A stretch of DNA of 64,000 bases from Dryomyza anilis (lineage: Eukaryota > Arthropoda > Insecta > Diptera > Dryomyzidae): contig OX638131.1 of NCBI GenBank assembly GCA_951804985.1, forward strand, positions 104,180,464 to 104,244,463, in the 5' to 3' direction. Shown here in pieces: positions 24,835-33,414 of the stretch (position 1 is its first letter; every line of letters begins with the position of its first letter). The notes beneath the pieces were generated by a model that saw only the letters and a list, made by a program, of their open reading frames with translations, did not search any database and was not told the DNA's origin. Made by a program: the position numbers and the translations under genes.

Positions 24835-27010
24835 GTGAATATTTTATATTTTTTTTTAGAATAATTTAATGTATTTTTAGTAATATGATTTTTAGTTAAA
24901 TGAAATTAATTTTAAATTATTTTTTAAAATAATTATTAAAAAAATTCAATACAAAATATATTGTTAGTGCACAATGTTTGTATGCTATTATTTTTTAGTG
25001 AACAGTTTTAAGTGGTCATTTGTTTCGCGAGCATGTTAATTTTCAGTGATTAAAAAAAATATTATTTAATATATTTTAGCGAACAGTTCATACTTCTTTG
25101 AGAATTTTAATTTTTTTGATATTTTTTTATTATTTAGTGAACATTTTAATTTTTAATGCACATATTAAAATTATTGTGACAATTTTAATTTTTCAGTGCA
25201 CTTTTTGTTAGTGAACATTTTAATTTTTGGTTATTAAAAATTTCAGTATTTAATAAAAAGAATGAACATTTAAATTTTTTTAGAGAACAATGTCATTTTT
25301 TAGTGAATGTTTTATTTCTTTAATGGTTTAGTGATAAATGTCAATTTTTAGTGAACATTTCATTTCTTGGTGAACATTTTTATTTAAGTTAATAATAAAT
25401 TATTATTTGAAAATTTAGTTTTTTAAATAAAAAAATGTAAACGTTTTATTTATATAGTGAATACTTAAATTTTTTAGTGAACATTTTTTTTTGTTATTAA
25501 AAATTCAGTATGGAAAAAATAAGAATATTTTAATTATTTAGTGAACATTTTATTTTTCTGGTGATCATTTTAATAAGTTTATTTTTAGTGAACATTTTAT
25601 TTCTTTGTGAACATTTTAATTTAAGTTAATAATAAATTATTATTTGAAAATTTAGTTTTTTAAATAAAAAAATGTAAACGTTTTATTTATATAGTGAATA
25701 ATTAAATTTTTTAGTGAACATTTTTTATTTCTTATTAAAAATTCAGTATGGAAAAAATAAGAATATTTTAATTTTTTAGTGAACATTTTATTTTTCTGGT
25801 GATCATTTTAATAAGTTTATGAAGATTTAAATTTTTAGTGATAATATTCATTATAGCAAAAATGGAAACATTTTAATTTTTTAGTGAACATTTTTATATT
25901 TTTTTGCTGTACACTTTAATTTTTAATTATTAAAAATTATGTATTAAAGATTTACGAACATTTTAGTTATTTAATAATAATAGTTTGGCGCTACAGTCCT
26001 GTATAGAACTTCTGCCGAGCTCTCTCACCATTTCGAGCTGAGCGTGTTATATTTGTACTCAAAGTGGTGGGACCTACAGTTTATTGCCGAGTCCGAACGG
26101 CGGGTGAGAGCTTTTCATAGGCAATGGTTTTACTCTCGTAGGTTTGCCATTTACTGACGAGAGGTAGCGCGGTATAGAAAAATGTTTCTATGAAAAGATG
26201 TTGTTAGCCCCAGTCCAGGCTTGAACCGGGCACCTTTCGGCTCGCAGTCCAACGCACTAACCACTGAGCTACCGTGCCTACAATTTTATTTATTTAGTGA
26301 ACATTTTAATTTTTATTTTTTAGTGAACAATTTAATTTTTTATTGAATATTATAATTTTTTTAGTGAACTTTTTTAGTTTTTGTTACTATAAATTCCGTA
26401 TTAATAAAATAAGAATATTTTAATTTGTTAGGGAACATTTTAATTTTTTAATATTCATTTTTTATATTTAACTTTAATTTTTAGTGTACTTTTTTTAGTG
26501 AACATTTCAATATTTGGCTATTGAAAAATTTAGTATTATAAAAATTAAAACATTTAATTTTTTAGTAAACATTTCAATTTTTTTAGTGCATATTTTAATA
26601 TTGTTTGTGTACATTTTAATTTTTTAGAGAGCATTTTAATTTTTTAGTGAAAATTTTAATTTTTTTAGAGAATTTTTAAATTCATAGATATTAAAAAATT
26701 ACTATATATTTTAAAATTCAGTATTCAAAAAATATATGAAAATTTAATTATTTATAGAACATTTTAATTAGTTAGCAACAATTTAATTATTGAAAGTTCT
26801 TTTTAATTTTTTAATTTGAACATTATTTTTATTTGTGAATATTCTATTTTGTTAGAGAATTTGTGTAATTTATTTTTATTGAACATTTTAACTATTTAGT
26901 GATTTTTTCAATTGTAGTGAATAATTTAATTTTTGTAGTAGATATTTTTATTTTATAGTGAACATATTATTAATTTAATGAACCTTTAATGTTTTAGTAT
27001 ACATTTTAAA
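24835..27010 (-). repeat. Degenerate 19-22 bp repeat, TTAGTGAACATTTTAATTTT
   Basis: Over 2 kb of loosely periodic copies interrupted by a SINE. Reverse-complemented the core is GTTCACTAAAAAATT, alignable with the arrays at 51765 and 54285. A block with AAGTTAATAATAAATTATTA recurs at 25386 and 25623, so a 237-bp segment is duplicated. Confidence 0.8.
25972..26281 (-). mobile_element. tRNA-derived SINE, second full-length copy
   Basis: Nearly identical to 20352-20661, in the same orientation, with the tRNA-like head at 26281-26208 (TAGCTCAGTGG, GGTTCAAGCC). It is embedded in the TTAGTGAACATTTTAA repeat. TTTTAGTTATTTA before it and TTTTATTTATTTA after it could be an imperfect target-site duplication, but the host repeat makes this ambiguous. 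Confidence 0.92.
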
Positions 27011-27628
27011 TTTTATATTGCTCAAAATATTTTTTTTTAATGAACACATTGCTATTATTTGGTATATACAATTTTAATTTGTAAACATTAATTTTTTTTT
27101 AATAAGCATTTCAAAATTTTATATAAACTGTGATACTGTTAGTGTACATTTTTATTTCTAAAGTGAAGATTGCACATATTTTATTAAAAAATGAGTATTC
27201 ATAAATAAAAAAAAATATTTTGTTCAAAATAATTTTTATTTGAACCTTTCAAATATTTTAGTCAATGTTTGTGTGTCTATTTCGTTTTCACTTAATGTTA
27301 CTTATTTTTTTACTAATTTTTATAAAGTATTTGGTATAGAGTTCAAGTTCTTATTTAAACAAAATCTATGTGCAAAATTTCATTTTAAATTATATGGTTC
27401 TTCTTTTTTTAAAAATTTAAATTCATACTGAACATTGTTTGAACATGTTTGTATGAACATTCGTTGTTTTTAATGAACATTGGTAGATTTAAATGAATAT
27501 TTGAATTTTTTAAAGAACATTTTAAGTTTTTCCTTAGCTTTTAATGTTGTAGAAAATTATTATATTAATTTTAAATATTCACTATCATTAAGGATTTTTT
27601 ATGATATTTAATAGACAAATGTATTTTA
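27011..27628. other. AT-rich intron DNA
   Basis: Fading copies of the AACATTTTAA repeat. A 63-codon frame at 27240-27431 is Phe/Asn-rich and without domain. No exon. Confidence 0.5.
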
Positions 27629-28268
27629 AGTTTCCTCTGCAAAATGTGCACTATTGCATTGTAAAGTGTTATAATGATGTCTCTCCAGCGATAAAAGTGT
27701 ACTGCAGTATTTGTTTCATTAGTTTCAAATAGTGTCAACATTTTGTTATTTTTTTCATGACAATAAATGTCTTGAAAAACATAAGAAAATTGCACTACTG
27801 ATGCTTAAAATGCAACGAGTGCTGTGAGTACAACATTAATATAATAGTATTTTTTCAAAAAAAAAAGAAAATGTTTACGCCATTAACAACATATTGTTAG
27901 AAAAGAAATATTTATAACAAAAAATAGTGAAAATATAAATTTTGTAGACTAAAAAAAAAAAAATAAATATAAAAGATATTTTCTAATAGCTTTTGAATTT
28001 TTTCAATATATTTTAATATCAATGAAAATACATTGGAAAAAGACTGACATACGAACAAAAAAAAAATAATAAATTTCAAAATTCATTGCACACCATTTAA
28101 GACTGTGCACTGCAACTATGTCTTGTTTGAGATTTGCTTTGACACTACTTGTGCTTTGTTCTTAAGAGCAACACATTCATTTGATTTTCAAGCATGGACA
28201 GTTTTCGGCGACAGTGTTTGTCTTGAAATAAAACGAATGTCTTGAAGAGAGTTTATTATACATTTGTG
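27629..28268 (+). repeat. Unnamed interspersed repeat, copy A (diverged)
   Basis: The left part (27629-27830) shares CTCTGCAAAATGTGCA, TACTGCAGTATTTGTTTCAT and GTCTTGAAAAACA with copies at 31143 and 57376. The right part (28085-28268) shares TTGACACTACTTGTGCTTTG, GCAACACATTCATTTGATTT and CGACAGT. The middle is AT-rich and not alignable by eye. Confidence 0.7.
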
Positions 28269-28501
28269 TTATATATTAGACATATATTATATATAATTTA
28301 TTTTTTTAATTGCATTACACACAATTTTTTGGAATCATAGTTTGAAGGGCAACATTAAGTGTTAAGTGAATTTATTTTATAATTTTTTTCTTTATCTGAA
28401 AAACTTGATTTTTTTTAAAGAAATATTCAAATTTTTGATAAATATTTAATTTTTCTTTGTGATAATTCAACATTTATAGTGAACTTTATTATTTTTTAAT
28501 T
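28269..28501. other. AT-rich intron DNA
   Basis: Short non-coding gap between copy A of the unnamed repeat and the direct repeat flanking the second DINE-like element. Nothing recognised. Confidence 0.5.
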
Positions 28502-28609
28502 AATTTTTAATTTTGTATTGAAAAAAATATATATTTTTTTGGTATAAAATTGATTTAAAAACAAATATTAAAAAAAAACTAAAATCAAAATTTTCAAATT
28601 CAATTTTTT
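28502..28609 (+). repeat. Left direct repeat flanking the DINE-like element
   Basis: About 108 bp beginning AATTTTTAATTTTGTATT and containing ATAAAATTGATTTAAAAACA. It recurs right after the element at 29391-29505 with a few changes, in direct orientation. Confidence 0.85.
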
Positions 28610-28745
28610 TATACCCTACACCTGTGAGGTACAGGGTATATTAACTTTGTGCATATATTGTAACGTCCCTTAGGAGGCGTGTCCGGTATGGAAAAGTATA
28701 TATATTCTTGATCAGCATTACTACCCGAGCCCGTTTAGCCATGTC

Positions 28746-28778
<33 letters not shown>

Positions 28779-29390
28779 TGCTGTCTTGCTGTCCGAATAC
28801 AGAATAACTTGAGAAATACTGATCAGAATGCGATGAAATTTCGTCTCAATATATTTTAGCCAAAAGTAGGAACTGAGTTTGAAAATGAGCGAAATCGGTC
28901 AACGGACACGCCCACCTCCCATACAAGTCACTTTTATATAACTCTTTCGAAACTAATAACTCGAAAAGTATTCAAGGTATAGTTATAAAGTTTAAAATGT
29001 ATTGTTAGAATTCACCTAAAAATATGTGGTCCAAAAATGGGCGTGATCCGCCCACTTTTTTTTTTTCATTATTTCCCGGGTTTTCATAGTGGATATTTGA
29101 TCCGTAAATTATTAAAATCAAATCTATGAAATATTAGCCTTTCAAAATTTTAAATATAGGCGTGGTCCGCCCAATTACATTTTTAATTTTTTTTTTTAGT
29201 TTTTTATACTTTATATAATTTTTTTAATGTATGGGGATATAAGACGTAAATTTCTGATATATGAATAATATTCTGAGGGTTAATATCCCCACCAAAGGTG
29301 TAGGGTATTCCATAGTCGGGCCCGACCGACTATAAAAATCCGCCCCATGTGACCGAACTTACCCATGTGACCTAACTTTCCCAACTCGTT
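28610..29390 (+). mobile_element. DINE-1/Helentron-like element, subfamily 1 copy B
   Basis: Closely similar to 22964-23797 and shorter by internal deletion. It shows the TATACCCT/AGGGTATA start, the GTCT microsatellite (near 28745-28773), CGGACACGCCCACCTCCCAT, the subterminal GGTGTAGGGTAT, the ATAGTCGG/CCGACTAT hairpin and the CCCAACTCGTT end. It lies between two direct repeats of about 110 bp. Confidence 0.82.
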
Positions 29391-29505
29391 AATTTTTAAT
29401 TTTGTATTCAAAAAAATATATTTTTTTTTATTGCTATAAAATTGATTTAAAAACAAATATTAAAAAAAAACTAATATCTAAATTTTCAAATTCAATTTTT
29501 TTTTT
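29391..29505 (+). repeat. Right direct repeat flanking the DINE-like element
   Basis: Second copy of 28502-28609. It ends TTTTCAAATTCAATTTTTTT like the first. Confidence 0.85.
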
Positions 29506-29944
29506 GTAAAAATTATATATACATTTTTTTCATATTAATTTTTTTTGTAAAAATTTTGCTCGGGTAAAAAGTAAATTTTTTATATAATTTTCCTATAATT
29601 TTTTTTTGGTTTTTAAAAATATTTTTTTTTTGTAAAAATTTTTCTCGGGTAAAAAGTAAATTTTTTTATATAATTTTCTTATAATTTTTTTTTGTGTTTT
29701 TAAAAATATCGATTTTTTTAATTAATTAAAATTTATATATCTTTTTATTTTTAATAATTTTTTTATATAAATATTATTTATAAAAATTAATTATTTATTT
29801 AAAAAAAAAAAAAATATTTTAAACTATTGCTTAAAAAATGTTACATTAAATTTAGTTTTTCTTGTTTTATGTTTTAAATTGTGTATAAAAATTGTACAAA
29901 CTTCTAAAATGTATTTATAAATTGATCAAAAAATTGAAACGCAC
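29506..29944. other. T-rich intron DNA
   Basis: Contains the repeated phrase TCGGGTAAAAAGTAAATTTT (from 29561 and again from about 29645) and long T and A runs. No exon. Confidence 0.5.
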
Positions 29945-30100
29945 CATTTTCCCCGGCCACTGTCATTTCTTCGCCATCTTCTCGTCGCCACATCACATAA
30001 GGTTCCGGATATCCTTTCGCCTTGCAGACGAGGGTCACATTGGCACCCTCCCGGACAACCATATCATTGCTCGTAGCACTCTCGATAATTGCAGGTGGCA
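29945..30100 (-). CDS. DIP-like gene, exon for start of Ig domain 2
   Basis: A 156-nt exon (acceptor AAATAG; donor GTGCGT at 29944-29943). The G left by the previous exon plus TG gives Val, then [20 protein letters not shown] and [24 protein letters not shown]. This is the first half of Ig2, with one Cys, the core Trp and an NVT sequon. The donor choice is decided by phase: one leftover G joins TT of the next exon to give GEN-V-NVVDGE, continuous with the family pattern. Reading on past the donor gives a Phe-rich tail that is intron. The next intron is 5.3 kb and is packed with satellite and a DINE-like element. Confidence 0.95.
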
Positions 30101-30523
30101 CTATTTAAAAAAAAAATCATTCAATTATTTCAATTCACTCACTCAATTTTAATTTAATTTTATTATAATTCAAATTTCAATTCGTATGAATTTGTTTTTA
30201 ACTGTTTCAAAATTTGATATTTTCAATTCAATTTAAGTCAATCTAATGTAGTTTTGTTTCAAAGCTAATTTCATTCATACACTCACAATAATACCATAGA
30301 ATCAATAGATTTTTGCTATTCAAGTTAATCAATAGGATAAACTATAATGTTAAATGTTAAATACTATTAATTACTACAAAATATTATTAACCTAATTCAA
30401 AATATGTATGAAAATATTTATTTTTTTTATACTATTAAATCAAAAACTGTCCTTTTGACTCATTTTAATGGGATTTTGTTTGAGTGTGGTAAATTTATTT
30501 CATAAGCCGTATATATGACTTAC
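30101..30523. other. Intron within Ig1/Ig2 junction
   Basis: A 423-bp intron with GTAAGT donor and AG acceptor. AT-rich and without elements. Confidence 0.8.
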
Positions 30524-30731
30524 CGACAACTTGCAAATATCCTTTGCGCATTCTCATCGGATCCGTATTTATCTGGCACATGTACCAGCCGCGATCACTC
30601 TCCTCCACCTGCTTAATGTGCAGATACCACGAACGATGATCGTTGTAGGTCAGACTGACGCGATCATTTTGTGTGATAACATTGTGGTGAATCGAGAGAA
30701 TGGTTTGTGTATCGACGCGCACCCAGGCAAC
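30524..30731 (-). CDS. DIP-like gene, exon for end of Ig domain 1
   Basis: A 208-nt exon (acceptor TTTTAG, donor GTAAGT) entering in phase 0 and leaving one base. It opens VAWVRVDTQTILSIHHNVIT, with the core Trp of Ig1, and continues through DRVSLTYNDHRSWYLHIKQV to the D-x-G-x-Y-x-C motif (DRGWYMC). That motif carries the second disulphide Cys. It closes with TDPMRMRKGYLQVV, the G strand of the domain. In DIP and Dpr proteins the Ig1 domains form the heterophilic binding interface, so this exon encodes most of the recognition surface. Near-identity of these motifs to fly DIPs makes the family call firm. Confidence 0.95.
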
Positions 30732-31142
30732 CTAAAAATTGGAGGGTGTGATAAAGGGTTTAGTCAGAAAAATCATTAATAGGGGTTTGCTATATTTATG
30801 CAACACTTATTTTAATGAATTCAAATTAATTAGTTACAAAATATAATTTAAATGCTATTTAGTCTATGAATACCGTATCAAATTATGATATTCTATCTAT
30901 TTTCATTTTCGGTTAAGTGTTTGGTTTAAGTTTTACAACAACACGGGTTCGAAATATCGGTTCCAAGTTATACTCTCGGTTACAACTTTGTTTTTTAATT
31001 AATGTTGGCTGTGGTTCATATTTTCAGTATCAGTAACAAGAATCGAATTTTAAATGAGATTTAAAATGCAATTGCATATTAGATTTTCTTATTATAAAAA
31101 TAATATAAATATTTGGTCGAAGCTTTGAAAAAAATTGAGCAG
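30732..31142. other. Intron DNA within Ig1
   Basis: First part of the 1.83-kb intron that splits Ig1. No exon or element is recognised. Confidence 0.6.
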
Positions 31143-32145
31143 AGTTCCCTCTGCAAAATATGCACCACTGCACTCTGCAGTATTTTGTGCATTTTGCAAT
31201 GGCAGTCTCACCAGTGATTTCACTTCACTGCAGTATTGTTTTCAAGTATTTCAGTATTGGTGTCAAGTAGTTTAAGGACTTATATTTCAAGACACTCAAT
31301 GTTTTGAAAAACAAAATTAAATGACACTACTGAAAATTCAACTAATATAGTGAGTATAGTGAGTGAGCGCAACGAGTAACGAATGATAAGATGAACATTG
31401 AAGTCTCTTCAGCGACTTCCTTGCCGTATTTGTTTCATTGGTGCCAAGTAGTGTCAGGGCATTTTATTTTTCTAGACATTGAATGTTTTGAATAACAAAA
31501 CCAAATGACACTACTGTCGCTGGAAATTCAACAAGTACAGTAAGTGCAGTGAGTGAGCGCAACGAGTAACGAGTGAGAAGACGAACATTGAAAATAAAAA
31601 CAAAATTTCCGCTCGGCGTTCGATAGAGTAATGTTGCTGTCGGTTATATGTGTCTAAAAAAAAAAAATAAAACGCAAAACTTTCAAAAAAAAAATATAAA
31701 AAAAATATGTACGACAAAAACAACGCATTGACCGAAAAGCAATACATATAACCAACAAAAAAATGTTTTTGTTTTTTTGAAAAAATGTTTGTTCGAAAAA
31801 AAAAAATATTTATATAAATTTTTTTACGATTTTCTTTTTCTTTTCATTTTTTTCTCTATATTACAATATTAATGGAAATTCCTTAGAGTAAAGAAAATAA
31901 TAAAATGCAAAATGTAATGACTACTCAGTATTATAAGCAGTTCATTTTAGTATTTGAATTTTTATTTCACATCATTAAAAACCTCTTCACTACAACTACG
32001 TCTTGTTTGTATTTTGTTTTGACACTTCATTTGCTGTGTTGTTGTAAACAAGATATTCATTTGATTTTTAAGCAGACAGTACAAGCGATAGTACATGTTT
32101 TGAAATAAATTAATGTCTTGAAGTGGGTTTCAAATGCATTTGTGC
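31143..32145 (+). repeat. Unnamed interspersed repeat, copy B with partial tandem duplication
   Basis: The left part contains CCCTCTGCAAAATATGCACC, CTTCACTGCAGTATT and TCAATGTTTTGAAAAACAAA. It closes with GTGAGTGAGCGCAACGAGTA near 31361. The block is then partly repeated, with the same closing words near 31548. The right part (31905-32145) contains ACTACTCAGTATTATAAGCA, ACAACTACGTCTTGTTTGT and GTGGGTTTCAAATGCATTTG. The ends (TCTGCAAAATATGCA, and TCTGCACAAATGCA read from the other strand) look like short terminal inverted repeats. Confidence 0.75.
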
Positions 32146-32562
32146 AGATTCCCAGCAAAGATATCATTAAGTATAAATACATAAATGGATGTCCGATATC
32201 AATTCGTTTATAAAATTTCATTATATCATATTTGTTTTTTTTTTATTTTTAGCATTACAAATTGAAAGAAAATCTTTAAATGAATCGATAATGCAAAACC
32301 GTTTTAATGTTTATTCTCAGAATGATCTCAGCTACAAAAATGTGATCCAAGAAAATTATATATTTTTTTAATTTTATTATAAAATTAATATATACACGCG
32401 TATTTCAAAAGCAAAAAAAAAAACAACATAACGTAATTGATCTAAAAAAAATACTGCATTCGCAAAAATTCTTAGAATGATACCTAGTTTCACTTAGAGG
32501 TTGAAATTTAATAAAAAAAAAATTAGATTTTAGAACTTTTTTAAAATCTTCAATTCTCTTAC
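32146..32562. other. Intron flank, AT-rich
   Basis: No feature beyond the GTAAGA donor at the exon edge. Confidence 0.5.
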
Positions 32563-32660
32563 CTTATATCCTTTTAGATTTTCGACCACACAAGCCAGCA
32601 GTGCATCATTTCCCAGTGAAACTGTGACATTTGGTATGGGTTCCGCAAAACGAGGCATAT
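32563..32660 (-). CDS. DIP-like gene, exon for start of Ig domain 1
   Basis: A 98-nt exon with acceptor ATGCAG above 32660 and donor GTAAGA at 32562-32561. It encodes MPRFAEPIPNVTVSLGNDAL followed by LACVVENLKGYK. This is the A to C strand region of the first Ig domain, with the first disulphide Cys (LLACVVEN) and an N-glycosylation sequon (NVT). It ends on a complete Lys codon, and the next exon begins VAWVR, the usual position for an intron inside Ig1 of DIP genes as I remember them. The apparent Met is internal to the frame and is not taken as the start, because no signal peptide follows it. Confidence 0.92.
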
Positions 32661-33090
32661 CTGCATTTTTAAAAGGTTAAAATTTAACAAATTACTAATA
32701 ATATTTACAAGAAAACTATTGGTTAAAATTTGAGTTGATGCTAAAAAATATTCTTGTTAATTTTGAAGTCATGTTTCGTTCTTTCTAGCATTTCGTTGTC
32801 CATCACGAATACATTTAAACTTGTACACCTTTAAGTAGTCATTGTACTGTAAATTTTTCGAGTACTAATTCTATTTTATTGCACTTTGGACAAGTTATTC
32901 AACACTTTTTTTTTCCTTTCACAAAAAGCAAGTTGCAGTTTAATTTTTATTTTGCACCCGCATGTAGAACTTTTATTATCAGTACTCTATTACCCAGCAT
33001 GCTGTGACCCCATTTTTATATGTTCCTAATTCCCATAAACACAGCAGAGAAGACAAATTGTACAAAAGGAGTAGTATTTTTTTTAATTAC
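32661..33090. other. Short intron between linker exon and Ig1
   Basis: A 430-bp intron with GTAATT donor and TGCAG acceptor. It is unique and AT-rich. Confidence 0.7.
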
Positions 33091-33138
33091 CTTCCAAAGT
33101 TCCGGAATGTTGAACATCGTAGCCGGCTGTTTGTTTGC
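33091..33138 (-). CDS. DIP-like gene, 48-nt linker exon
   Basis: A 48-nt exon bounded by a good acceptor (CTTTGCAG just above 33138) and a GTAATT donor (33090-33089). Read with two bases completing a split codon it gives KQTAGYDVQHSGTLE and leaves one base. That base joins the AT at the start of the next exon to make Asp, giving LEDMPRFAEP. The phase pattern (enters and leaves in phase 1) matches the downstream exon exactly. It encodes the mature N-terminus or linker ahead of Ig1; no Cys or hydrophobic stretch is present. It is far richer in GC than its surroundings. Its sequence is not a conserved domain, so the call rests on splice sites, phase and composition. It could be alternatively used. 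Confidence 0.75.
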
Positions 33139-33414
33139 CTGCAAAGACAAAGAAAATGGAAAGAATTGAGATTTTATAATGTATACTTGTTTTAAGAGTT
33201 TATAATACAGATAACTTTTATATATTATTGATTTGGATGCTGTAGTTTTTTAGTTATAGCAAATACTTCTTGTCCCCAAGAAACTTAAAAGACTAGAAGA
33301 AAGGGACAAAATAATTAACTATGATTTAATATTAAGAATTACTTAAAAGTCAATAAGCAAGACAAGCGAACCAAGGAAACAAAGAAAACATGGAAGACCA
33401 GGCAGACAGAAAGG
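33139..33414. other. Intron DNA upstream of the linker exon
   Basis: Unique AT-rich sequence. It includes the acceptor pyrimidine tract just right of 33138. Confidence 0.5.

Larger units (their letters stand above)
12819..33138 (-). other. Partial DIP-type Ig-superfamily gene, six exons
   Basis: This span holds six minus-strand exons that splice in phase into one open frame of about 259 codons. The product is a neuronal cell-surface protein of the DIP (dpr-interacting protein) family, whose members have three extracellular Ig domains and bind Dpr proteins during synapse matching. Seen here: a linker, Ig1 (two Cys, VAWVRVD, DRGWYMC), Ig2 ([29 protein letters not shown]) and the first part of Ig3 (PPMLSIPNQLEG, VILECQTEAYP, NYWTTERG). 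Missing are the signal peptide (upstream) and the end of Ig3 with the membrane anchor (below position 1). Introns, 5' to 3', are about 430, 1831, 423, 5276 and 11583 bp. I cannot assign the paralogue; the text resembles the fly DIP-eta/theta/iota group, which is inference from memory. Confidence 0.9.
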
